From positions 434,001 to 498,000 of the forward strand of contig NZ_JADFBX010000005.1 in assembly GCF_015223055.1 (NCBI RefSeq): DNA of 64,000 nt. Direction: 5' to 3'. The notes beneath the pieces are model-generated. The model was not told the DNA's origin. It did no database searches and saw nothing but the letters and a program-made list of their open reading frames with translations. Below, piece by piece: positions 35,325-43,286 of this stretch. This DNA is from Pedobacter sp. MC2016-24 (GTDB taxonomy: Bacteria > Bacteroidota > Bacteroidia > Sphingobacteriales > Sphingobacteriaceae). The position numbers and the translations under genes were made by a program. How positions within the stretch are numbered: the first letter of the stretch is position 1; each line of letters opens with the position of its first letter.

Positions 35325-36326
35325 ATGAAGATGGATACCTTAGAAGAGGAATTAAGCAGAAAAGGATTTATAGAAGAAAGTATTGATCCAAGTCTTGATC
35401 TTTTTGAAGAAATTGAAAAGCTAAAAAAAGAAAAGAATGCAATTGTATTGGCGCACTACTATCAGGAACCTGATATTCAAGATATTGCAGATTACATTGG
35501 AGATAGTTTGGGTTTATCACAGGAAGCTGCTAAAACAGAAGCGGATGTGATTGTATTTGCTGGTGTCCATTTTATGGCCGAAACAGCCAAAATACTTTCG
35601 CCTGAGAAAACCGTTTTACTGCCGGATTTGAAAGCGGGATGTTCCCTCGCCGATAGCTGTCCGCCCCATTTGTTTAAAAAATTTAAGGAAAAATATCCGG
35701 ATCATCTGGTGATTACCTATGTGAATTGTACCGCAGAATTGAAGGCTATGAGCGATATTGTTTGTACCTCCACTAATGCTGTACAAATTGTACAAAGCCT
35801 TCCGAAAGAACAAAAGATCATTTTTGGTCCCGACAAAAATTTAGGAGCATGGGTAGCCAAAAAAACGGGTAGGCATCTGGTTTTATGGAATGGAGCATGT
35901 ATGGTACATGAGATTTTTTCTAGAGAGAAAATTACGAAGCTAAAAGAGCGTCATCCGGATGCAAAATTTATTGCTCATCCAGAATGTGAAGAATCAGTTC
36001 TGCAAATGGCCGATTACATTGGATCTACAACAGGCTTGTTAAATTACAGCATCAAAAATGAGGCAAAAACCTTCATTGTAGCTACTGAGAGTGGTATTAT
36101 TCATCAAATGCAAAAAGCAAATCCGGGAAAAACTTTCATTCCGGCACCGCCAAATAACAATTGCGCATGCAATGATTGCCCTTACATGAAGCGGAATACG
36201 CTGGAGAAATTGTATTTATGCCTCAAAAACGGCCTCCCAGAAGTGACTGTAGCAAAAAATATTATTGCTGACGCCCGTAAACCTATTGAGCGCATGCTTG
36301 AAATTTCAGCCAGTTTAGGGCTTTAA
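35325..36326 (+). CDS. nadA: Quinolinate synthase
   Basis: 4Fe-4S enzyme condensing iminoaspartate with dihydroxyacetone phosphate to quinolinate. The 333 residues show three pseudo-repeats with cluster/active-site cysteines in KAGCSLADSC, WNGACMVHE and NNNCACNDCPYMK, plus the substrate motif LAHYYQEPDIQDIAD near the N-terminus and IAHPECEESV. Length is normal for the short bacterial type. It works directly after NadB, which is divergently encoded. DnaA-box clusters lie on both sides of this gene. Confidence 0.96.
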   Translation: MKMDTLEEELSRKGFIEESIDPSLDLFEEIEKLKKEKNAIVLAHYYQEPDIQDIADYIGDSLGLSQEAAKTEADVIVFAGVHFMAETAKILSPEKTVLLPDLKAGCSLADSCPPHLFKKFKEKYPDHLVITYVNCTAELKAMSDIVCTSTNAVQIVQSLPKEQKIIFGPDKNLGAWVAKKTGRHLVLWNGACMVHEIFSREKITKLKERHPDAKFIAHPECEESVLQMADYIGSTTGLLNYSIKNEAKTFIVATESGIIHQMQKANPGKTFIPAPPNNNCACNDCPYMKRNTLEKLYLCLKNGLPEVTVAKNIIADARKPIERMLEISASLGL

Positions 36327-36505
36327 TCGACTTTTATGGCTTGTGGATAACCTGTTAATTTGCTTTTTTACAAGGGATTATCTGGCTTAAATATGGGAGT
36401 TTTACCTTCGGTTATTGAAAAAAGAGATGAAATCACTGAAATTGTGGTTATTTGGGAATAAAATGATGTGAATAACTATGTTAATTCACTAAAATAAAAG
36501 GTATT
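36327..36505. other. Candidate replication origin (right part) between nadA and thiL
   Basis: Intergenic, AT-rich, 179 bases. It has TGTGGATAA (36342-36350), the exact reverse complement of TTATCCACA, and TGTGAATAA (36467-36475), which fits TTWTNCACA on the minus strand. The boxes point toward those in the nadB-nadA gap. A poor -7-like TACCTTCG precedes thiL. Confidence 0.5.
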
Positions 36506-37546
36506 ATGTTTGAAAATAGTGAACGTACGGATATAGCAGAATTGGGTGAATTTGGGTTGATTAAACACCTCACAGACAATTTTAAAATTAAACACGAGAG
36601 CAGCATTAAAGGTGTTGGCGATGACGCAGCAGTATTGAATTTTGAAAATAAGGAAGTTTTAATTTCTACAGACCTGCTACTGGAAGGCATCCATTTCGAT
36701 CTGGCTTACGTACCGCTGATGCATTTGGGCTATAAAGCCATACAAGTGAATCTAAGCGATATTTACGCCATGAATGGTATTGCAACTCAAGTCACCTTTT
36801 CGATCGGCTTATCGAGTAAATTTCCGCTTGAAGCCGTAGAAGAGATTTACAAAGGTGTGCAGTTGGCTTGCGATAAGTTCAACATTGATTTGATCGGTGG
36901 TGATACCTCGGCGAGTAAGCAAGGATTGGTGATCAGTGTAACCAGTATTGGTTATGCGGAGAAAAAAGATGTCGTGTACAGAAATGGTGCTCAGGAAGGT
37001 GATCTTTTGTGTGTATCTGGAGATTTGGGTGGAGCTTATGTTGGCCTGCAAATTCTGGAAAGGGAAAAGCAGATTTTTTTGGAAAACCCAAATATTCAAC
37101 CTGACCTGGAGGGTAAAGACTACATTATCGAGAGACAATTGAAACCAGAAGGACGCAGGGATATTGTTGACCTGCTTGGACAGATGAAAATCGTGCCGAC
37201 TTCAATGATTGATGTTTCTGATGGACTGGCTTCTGAAATATTGCACATTTGCCAGCAATCGGAAAAAGGTTGTACCCTTTATGAAGAGAAACTGCCGATT
37301 GATCCAATGACCTACGAGACTGCCAGGGAACTTGGTCTGGATCCTACGGTCTGTGCCCTGAATGGCGGTGAAGATTATGAATTGCTTTTTACGATTAAAC
37401 AGGCAGATTATGAAAAATTAAAACATGATGTGGACATCAGTATCATCGGCCACATCACGGATAAAAATTCAGGTTGCAAAATGGTTTCGAAGTCTAATGT
37501 TGTTCATGAATTGAAAGCACAAGGCTGGAACGCATTTAAACTATAA
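36506..37546 (+). CDS. thiL: Thiamine-monophosphate kinase
   Basis: ATP-dependent phosphorylation of thiamine monophosphate to the diphosphate cofactor. The 346 residues contain ELGEFGLIKHL at the N-terminus, GVGDDAAVL (nucleotide/Mg site), STDLLLEGIHFDL, NLSDIYAMNG, the IGGDTSAS motif, DVSDGLASEI and GGEDYELLF, all typical ThiL landmarks. It overlaps the convergent rmuC gene by six bases. No TPP riboswitch was recognised upstream. Confidence 0.95.
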   Translation: MFENSERTDIAELGEFGLIKHLTDNFKIKHESSIKGVGDDAAVLNFENKEVLISTDLLLEGIHFDLAYVPLMHLGYKAIQVNLSDIYAMNGIATQVTFSIGLSSKFPLEAVEEIYKGVQLACDKFNIDLIGGDTSASKQGLVISVTSIGYAEKKDVVYRNGAQEGDLLCVSGDLGGAYVGLQILEREKQIFLENPNIQPDLEGKDYIIERQLKPEGRRDIVDLLGQMKIVPTSMIDVSDGLASEILHICQQSEKGCTLYEEKLPIDPMTYETARELGLDPTVCALNGGEDYELLFTIKQADYEKLKHDVDISIIGHITDKNSGCKMVSKSNVVHELKAQGWNAFKL

Positions 37547-38863
37547 ATCGATTTCATCCGGTAAAACCGGGTCTAAAAATTTGGTGTCAATTTGCTTGGT
37601 CGCTTTGGCACCTAATTTTTTGATCTTTTCAGAAGTGTTGGATAGGTTCCCCGCTCCTGTTGAGAGTTTGTTCAAAGCTTTTTCATAGGCATCCTGGCTC
37701 AGCTTGATGTTCCGTCCGATGGCTTCCATGTCGGCCAGGAAACCAACAAATTTATCATACATGCTGCCACTTAACCGGGCAATTTCCAAAACGTTTCTAT
37801 TTTGCCTTTCCTGTTTCCATATACTGGCAATGGTGCGCAAAGTTGCCAGTAAGGTGGATGGACTGACGATGACCACTTTTCTATCCCAGGCATAATTGAA
37901 CAATTCAGCATCTTGTTGCACTGCGATGCCGAAAGAGGATTCAATAGGAATGAACAGCAGTACAAAGTCTGGCGAGTTGATCTGGTGCAATTCCTGGTAA
38001 TTTTTTCCAGAAAGACCCTGGATGTGGTTTTTAATGGAAATTAAATGTTGCTTTAACTGAATTTCCCGTTCTTCATCTGTATCTGCAGTAACCAATCGCT
38101 CGTAAGCCACCAAAGAGACCTTAGAATCGACGATAATATGTTTATCATCTGGAAGGTCAATTATGACATCCGGCTGCATTCTGGAGCCTTCAAATGAGTT
38201 CAGGCTCGTTTGAATCCGGTACTCTCTGTCCTTGATCAGGCCAGAACGTTCCAGAACCCTTTCCAGAATCACTTCACCCCAATTGCCTTGTTTTTTACTG
38301 TCCCCTTTGAGTGCCCTTGTCAGGTTGTTTGCATCTTCCTGAATTTGCTTGCTTTGATCCATGAGCTGGGAGATGACTCCTTTGAGAATATTGCGTTCAT
38401 CAGATTCGGCTTTATACACCTTGTCAACCTTTACCTCAAAAGCTTTGATGTTTTCTTTCAACGGATTTAGAATGGCATCCATGTTGTCTTTGTTGTGTAG
38501 TGTAAACTTTTCCGTTTTGGCATCGAGGATTTTGTTTGCGATATTTTCAAATTCCATTTTAAACCGTTCCTGAAGTTCAGCGATATATTTTTCCTGTTCG
38601 GCCTGTTTTTCCCGTTGCGACAACAGCGCTTCTTCTGCTTTAATCAGCTTACTGCGTTCATTCATATAATTTAAACGTAAGTCATTCAGTTCATCTTCTG
38701 TTTTTAATTTTTCTTCTTTGAGCCAGTTCAGTGCTTTTTCATGTTCGCGTTCTTTCAGTTCCAGCAGAACCAAATGACTATCGTCAGTTGCTGGTTTTCT
38801 AAAGAAAAGCAATATGAGTACTACTAAAATTATGATCAAAAGAGAAGCTAAAATATATTCCAT
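37541..38863 (-). CDS. rmuC: DNA recombination protein RmuC
   Basis: RmuC-family protein of 440 residues: N-terminal membrane anchor (about 3-22), a long coiled coil (about 30-190) rich in Glu/Lys/Gln, then a restriction-endonuclease-like nuclease core with QPDVIIDLPDDKHIIVDSK (split near residues 235-253), whose Asp and DSK lysine fit a PD-(D/E)xK site. RmuC limits sequence inversions and influences recombination at repeats. The gene tail overlaps thiL by six bases on the opposite strand. Confidence 0.92.
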   Translation of the reverse strand: MEYILASLLIIILVVLILLFFRKPATDDSHLVLLELKEREHEKALNWLKEEKLKTEDELNDLRLNYMNERSKLIKAEEALLSQREKQAEQEKYIAELQERFKMEFENIANKILDAKTEKFTLHNKDNMDAILNPLKENIKAFEVKVDKVYKAESDERNILKGVISQLMDQSKQIQEDANNLTRALKGDSKKQGNWGEVILERVLERSGLIKDREYRIQTSLNSFEGSRMQPDVIIDLPDDKHIIVDSKVSLVAYERLVTADTDEEREIQLKQHLISIKNHIQGLSGKNYQELHQINSPDFVLLFIPIESSFGIAVQQDAELFNYAWDRKVVIVSPSTLLATLRTIASIWKQERQNRNVLEIARLSGSMYDKFVGFLADMEAIGRNIKLSQDAYEKALNKLSTGAGNLSNTSEKIKKLGAKATKQIDTKFLDPVLPDEIDL

Positions 38864-39096
38864 ACTAAAAATTTTATCAAAAATGAGAAAAATGATGGAC
38901 TATAACAAGAGCCCGGTTCAGATATGCGCTGTTTTACCTACAAGGTGATTTGGTAGATTTAAGTTAATGTGAATTTCTATCGGCCTGTAAAAAGTAATCA
39001 AGCCTCTTTTTACGGTAAATTGAAAAAACAGATTTTTTCAGGTCAATTTGGGAACGCTTTTTGATTGTCAATCCTTGAAAAACATACTTTAGGAAA

Positions 39097-39789
39097 ATGG
39101 GAACTTATTTTTTTTTAATAATTCCAGTTCTGATTATCAGCATGTTTGTGCAGTGGAGATTTAGAAACAGATTTTCAAAATATGCCGAGATGCAGTTGAA
39201 TTCAGGATTGTCCGGAAAGGAAGTGGCGGAAAAAATGTTGTACGACAATGGAATTTTTGATGTGAAAGTTGTAAGCACAGATAAAGCATTATCTGATCAT
39301 TACAATCCCGAAGATAAAACCGTTAATTTGAGTACAGATGTGTATTATGGACGAAGCGTTGCAGCAGCAGCAGTAGCTGCTCATGAATGTGGCCATGCTG
39401 TACAACAGGCTGTGTCCTATCATTGGTTGGATTTGAGAACGAATATGGTTCCGGTAGTCAGCATCACTTCCAATTTGTTGCAGTGGGTATTGATTATTGG
39501 TGTGTTTCTGATCTTTTTTACCTTTAATCCGATTGTATTGGGGATTGGTGTAGTTGGGTTGACCTTAATTACCATTTTTAGCCTGGTCACTTTACCAGTG
39601 GAATTTGATGCCAGTAGAAGAGCGCTTGCCTGGCTTAAGAATAACAAAAGTGTACTTTATACTACTGAAGAGCATAATCAAGCCAAAGACGCCTTATGGT
39701 GGGCAGCCATGACCTATGTGGTAGCGGCGTTGGGATCCCTGGCCAATCTTTTTTATTATGCTTCAGTCCTTTTTGGAAGGAATAAGTAG
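39097..39789 (+). CDS. Membrane zinc metallopeptidase (YugP family)
   Basis: A 230-residue membrane protein with N-terminal anchor (about 3-20), the metallopeptidase motif HECGH (AAHECGHAVQQ), two further hydrophobic spans (about 118-160) and a C-terminal span. FDASRRALAWL is the conserved segment after the second pair of helices. This matches the neutral zinc metallopeptidase YugP/DUF2268-like membrane family; substrate unknown. A promoter-like TTTTTG-21 bases-TACTTTAG ends four bases before the ATG, so a very short leader is possible. The 233-base gap on its left (38864-39096) holds only a weak 8-base hairpin at 38987-39013. Confidence 0.88.
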   Translation: MGTYFFLIIPVLIISMFVQWRFRNRFSKYAEMQLNSGLSGKEVAEKMLYDNGIFDVKVVSTDKALSDHYNPEDKTVNLSTDVYYGRSVAAAAVAAHECGHAVQQAVSYHWLDLRTNMVPVVSITSNLLQWVLIIGVFLIFFTFNPIVLGIGVVGLTLITIFSLVTLPVEFDASRRALAWLKNNKSVLYTTEEHNQAKDALWWAAMTYVVAALGSLANLFYYASVLFGRNK

Positions 39790-39792
39790 TAA

Positions 39793-40179
39793 TTAATTTA
39801 ACCGATAAGGAACAATCAGTTCAAATTCTGGAATATCTACAGTAAAATCTGTTTGATCTGCTAAGCGGGTCATGAGGTAATTGCCTTTCATACTGCCCAT
39901 GTCTGTAGTCAGATGGCAGGCAGACACATAGGTATGTGCGTCACCCGGTTCGATCACAGGTTGCTCTCCTACCACACCTTCGCCTTCTACTTCCCTTTGT
40001 AATCCGCTGGAATCAAATATAAACCATTGTCTCCTTTTCAGCTGAATGGTATAATCCGATAAATTTTCAATAACGATGCGATAAGCAAACATAAAATGTT
40101 CAGCTTCAGGATTTGAATCCTGATCCTGATACATGGTTTGTACCGAAATTTTAATACCGTTTGTGATCGCTGTAACCAT
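39793..40179 (-). CDS. apaG: ApaG domain protein
   Basis: A 128-residue single ApaG (DUF525) beta-sandwich. Motifs: HFMFAYRIVIENLSDYTIQL, RRQWFIFDSSG, VVGEQPVIEPGDAHTYVSAC and MKGNYLMT. ApaG was linked to Co2+/Mg2+ efflux in Salmonella, but the biochemical role is unclear. It is followed three bases later by the end of the convergent metallopeptidase gene and preceded 38 bases upstream by the dusB stop. Confidence 0.94.
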   Translation of the reverse strand: MVTAITNGIKISVQTMYQDQDSNPEAEHFMFAYRIVIENLSDYTIQLKRRQWFIFDSSGLQREVEGEGVVGEQPVIEPGDAHTYVSACHLTTDMGSMKGNYLMTRLADQTDFTVDIPEFELIVPYRLN

Positions 40180-40217
40180 TGTTTTAACCTATTTTATATT
40201 AGTCTGTGATTCAAAAA

Positions 40218-41225
40218 TTAAGCCATTTCACCTTGGGAGTGGATATGCTGATATTTATCTGCCACTTCGTCTAAGATTTGATGGATTGTGTCGATATTTT
40301 CTTCTTTAACCAACTGCATTCTGTAGGGCTTAAAATCAGGTAAGCCTTTGAAATAATTGGCATAATGCCGTCTCATTTCAAATATGCCTACCCTTGGACC
40401 TTTCCAGGCAATTGATTTTTCAAAATGGGTACGGCAGACCGATACGCGTTCAGCAACGGTTGGTCCGGCTAAGCGTTCTCCAGTTTTGAAAAAATGTCTG
40501 ATTTCCCTGAATATCCATGGATATCCGATGGCAGCGCGGCCAATCATGATACCATCTACTTCATATTCCAAGCGCCAGTTGGCTGCTTTTTCAATACTGT
40601 CTACATCACCGTTACCAAATATTGGAATTTTAATTCTCGGATTGCGTTTGATTTCCCGGATCAGTGTCCAGTCAGCCTCTCCTTTGTACATTTGAGCTCT
40701 CGTTCTGCCGTGAATGGTTAAAGCCTGTATCCCAATATCCTGCAGTCTTTCTGCAACTTCTTCTACATTTTTTGTGTTATCGTCCCAACCGAGTCTTGTT
40801 TTTACAGTAACAGGCAAGTGGGTAGATTTCACTACTGCTTCTGTCATTTTCACCATTTTGTCAATATCCTGGAGCAAAGCAGAGCCGGCTCCTTTACAAG
40901 CTACCTGTTTAACCGGGCAGCCGTAATTGATGTCCATCAGATCTGGTCCGGCAAGGGTAGCAATTTCTGTAGCCTCGCGCATGTGGTCTATTTCACTGCC
41001 AAATATCTGGATGCCAATAGGCCTTTCATACTCAAAAATATCAAGCTTTGCCCTACTTTTAGCGGCATCCCTGATCAGTCCTTCGGATGAAATGAACTCC
41101 GTATACATCATGTCTACGCCACTTTGTTTACAAACGTAACGGAAGGGAGGATCACTTACATCTTCCATTGGTGCAAGCAATAATGGGAACTCTCCCAAAT
41201 CTATATTTCCTATCTTTACGGACAT
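40218..41225 (-). CDS. dusB: tRNA-dihydrouridine synthase
   Basis: FMN enzyme reducing uridine to dihydrouridine in tRNA. The 335 residues from MSVKIGNIDLGEF form a TIM barrel with LAPMEDVSDPPFR (FMN), NYGCPVKQVACKGAGSALL (catalytic Cys in the second Cys position), VKTRLGWDD, HGRTRAQMYKG and NGDVDS (phosphate binding). These point to the DusB/Dus subfamily. A start at 41258 would add 11 unrelated residues, so 41225 is used. It is divergent from the CPBP protease gene. Confidence 0.94.
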   Translation of the reverse strand: MSVKIGNIDLGEFPLLLAPMEDVSDPPFRYVCKQSGVDMMYTEFISSEGLIRDAAKSRAKLDIFEYERPIGIQIFGSEIDHMREATEIATLAGPDLMDINYGCPVKQVACKGAGSALLQDIDKMVKMTEAVVKSTHLPVTVKTRLGWDDNTKNVEEVAERLQDIGIQALTIHGRTRAQMYKGEADWTLIREIKRNPRIKIPIFGNGDVDSIEKAANWRLEYEVDGIMIGRAAIGYPWIFREIRHFFKTGERLAGPTVAERVSVCRTHFEKSIAWKGPRVGIFEMRRHYANYFKGLPDFKPYRMQLVKEENIDTIHQILDEVADKYQHIHSQGEMA

Positions 41226-41278
41226 TTCTCTATCTTCAAACCAAAAATTAAAGTACAAAGGTACAAATAATACAAATA

Positions 41279-42226
41279 ATGAATTTAAGAACCGAAGATC
41301 ATCAGGAACATAGTCCTTATTTACAACTGCTAACGCTGGGTTTTTATGCTGTGTTGGGCTTATTTGTGGCCATGATCATTGGATTTTTCCTGGTTTTTTT
41401 ACAATACGGAGAGAAAGCAGTCATAGACTTGAGCTGGATGGCGGGAACAGATCCGGTTTATTTAAATGCACAAAGGATTATGATATCTGCCCAGCAAATT
41501 GGATTATTTTTAGTTCCGGCAGGTTTATTGGCCATTACTCAGGGTAGGCAAGCCCGTTTTTTTTATGGTTTTAAAAAGCCTCAGGGGAATTTGGTTTTGC
41601 TGGTATTGCTGTTGATGGTCTGTTCAATGCCATTATTGGAATGGGTTGGACGCTTAAATCAGGAGATGAACTTACCGCCATTTTTAAAACAAATGGAATT
41701 GTGGATGAAAGATGCCGAAGATCGCGCTGCAGAAACCACAGAAGCTTTGTTAAAAATGAACAATGCCGGTACTTTTATAATCAATCTATTGATGATCGGG
41801 ATGCTGCCTGCTGTTGCTGAAGAAATGATGTTCAGAGGGGCTCTACAGCGTACATTTTCCCGAATTTTTAGAAATCCGCATGTAGCCATCTGGTTTTCTG
41901 CCTTCATTTTTAGTGCCATACACCTTCAGTTCTATGGATTTTTACCCCGCTTATTTCTGGGGGCTGCCTTTGGATATTTGTATTTCTGGAGCGGGAGCAT
42001 CTGGTATGCAATGTTTGCACATTTTATTAATAACGGATATGCTGTGTGTGCAGCATGGTATATGCAAAAAAACAACATACCTTTGTCGCAAGCCGATCAA
42101 ACCATAAACATCGCCTGGTATGGTTATATGATTAGTTTAGTGTTAACCCTATTGTTGTTTGGTTATTTTAAAAGACAAGCGGCAATTACCCATAAAGAAC
42201 AAACAGGTGAAGAGACAATTAGATAA
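41279..42226 (+). CDS. CPBP family intramembrane glutamic endopeptidase
   Basis: A 315-residue polytopic membrane protein (about six to eight hydrophobic spans). Motif 1 AEEMMFRGALQR (EExxxR), motif 2 SAIHLQFYGF and motif 3 FAHFINN (HxxxN) are those of CPBP/Abi proteases related to Rce1. Substrates unknown; some members act in self-immunity to bacteriocins. It is followed after three bases by cdsA, so both are likely on one transcript. Confidence 0.9.
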   Translation: MNLRTEDHQEHSPYLQLLTLGFYAVLGLFVAMIIGFFLVFLQYGEKAVIDLSWMAGTDPVYLNAQRIMISAQQIGLFLVPAGLLAITQGRQARFFYGFKKPQGNLVLLVLLLMVCSMPLLEWVGRLNQEMNLPPFLKQMELWMKDAEDRAAETTEALLKMNNAGTFIINLLMIGMLPAVAEEMMFRGALQRTFSRIFRNPHVAIWFSAFIFSAIHLQFYGFLPRLFLGAAFGYLYFWSGSIWYAMFAHFINNGYAVCAAWYMQKNNIPLSQADQTINIAWYGYMISLVLTLLLFGYFKRQAAITHKEQTGEETIR

Positions 42227-42229
42227 CAA

Positions 42230-43054
42230 ATGAAGACAAGGGCAATAACGGCTTTCTTTTTTACCATTGTGATGTTGGGATCCATCTTTTTAGGTGGTTA
42301 TACCTTTACTTTTTTTTACTTGCTTTTGAGTTTACTTGCCTTGTTTGAGTTTTTTAAACTGGTACAGACCTCGGGTCTCAAACCGCATAAAAGTATCGCA
42401 TTAATGGCGGGTACATTGATTTTTTTATTGGTGGCCAGTAAGCAATACGCGCTGTTTAATACAGCGTTACTACTGCTGCTGATCCCTTTAATTACGGCGG
42501 TTTTTATAGCTGAACTTTACAGTAAGGAAAAAAATCCCTTCCTCAACATTGCAGTTACTTTTACAGGTTTGATATTCGTTACCATGCCTTTTTGTTTTTT
42601 TTACGCACTTGGTTTTTTAAACGCAGCAGGTATTGCTGATCCTTATAATTTTCACTTGCCCTTAAGCTTTTTGTTGTTGCTTTGGGCTAGCGATACGGGG
42701 CAATACCTGTTTGGTGTTAAACTTGGTAAAACGCCTTTATTTGAACGTCATTCCCCTAAAAAATCCTGGGAAGGTTTTTTTGGCGGGGTCTTTACCAGCG
42801 TGCTGGTCTCTTATTTATTATCGCTCTGGTTTGTGGAACTAAATCCACTGGTGTTGGCCGGAATGGCCGTTATTATTGTTGGTTTTGGAACACTTGGCGA
42901 CTTGGTAGAATCGATGCTTAAACGAAGTTTAAATGTGAAAGATTCTGGGAACATCTTACCCGGTCACGGTGGTTTTTTAGATCGTTTTGATGGCTTATTG
43001 ATTGCTGCTCCGCTTGTATATGCTTATTTATATCTGATTCTTTATAGTTTTTAA
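42230..43054 (+). CDS. cdsA: Phosphatidate cytidylyltransferase
   Basis: Makes CDP-diacylglycerol from phosphatidate and CTP, the precursor for all phospholipids. The 274 residues form about eight membrane spans. The C-terminal signature is present: SPKKSWEGFFGG, followed by GDLVESMLKRSLNVKDSGNILPGHGGFLDRFD (split 225-256), with the DxxxSxxKR-type core and the HGGxLDRxD ending. It supplies substrate ultimately used by Psd (encoded at 60.6 kb). Confidence 0.95.
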   Translation: MKTRAITAFFFTIVMLGSIFLGGYTFTFFYLLLSLLALFEFFKLVQTSGLKPHKSIALMAGTLIFLLVASKQYALFNTALLLLLIPLITAVFIAELYSKEKNPFLNIAVTFTGLIFVTMPFCFFYALGFLNAAGIADPYNFHLPLSFLLLLWASDTGQYLFGVKLGKTPLFERHSPKKSWEGFFGGVFTSVLVSYLLSLWFVELNPLVLAGMAVIIVGFGTLGDLVESMLKRSLNVKDSGNILPGHGGFLDRFDGLLIAAPLVYAYLYLILYSF

Positions 43055-43059
43055 GCTGT

Positions 43060-43275
43060 CTATTTCCCTTTCTTCAGAGGAGCCAGGAGGTATTCCAGTC
43101 CGTTTAATTTGATTTCGTAAAGTGTTGCAATCATTTGACCCAATTTTCCTGGCGGATATCCTTCCTGATGAAACCAAACCAGGTACGATTCAGGTAAATC
43201 GCAAATGATTCGCCCTTTGTATTTCCCAAAGGGCATTTGCATGGTAACCAGGTCATTTAACAGTTGTGGATTCAT
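43060..43275 (-). CDS. DUF3820 family protein
   Basis: A 71-residue protein with MPFGKYKGRIICDLPESYLVWF (first half) and a basic C-terminus. It matches the DUF3820 family of small proteins of unknown function; the MPFGKYKG segment resembles a motif seen in nuclease-associated proteins. It lies between the cdsA stop (5 bases) and the mfd stop upstream on the same strand (11 bases), so it may be co-transcribed after mfd. Confidence 0.85.
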   Translation of the reverse strand: MNPQLLNDLVTMQMPFGKYKGRIICDLPESYLVWFHQEGYPPGKLGQMIATLYEIKLNGLEYLLAPLKKGK

Positions 43276-43286
43276 TTTTTATGGGA

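Noticed and set aside
36327..36505. TPP riboswitch upstream of thiL
   Set aside because: The leader lacks the conserved CUGAGA and ACCUGA motifs; thiL is also not usually controlled in this way.
38987..39013. Eight-base hairpin between rmuC and the YugP-like gene
   Set aside because: AT-rich short stem with an 11-base loop, between divergent genes where no terminator is expected; no clear function.
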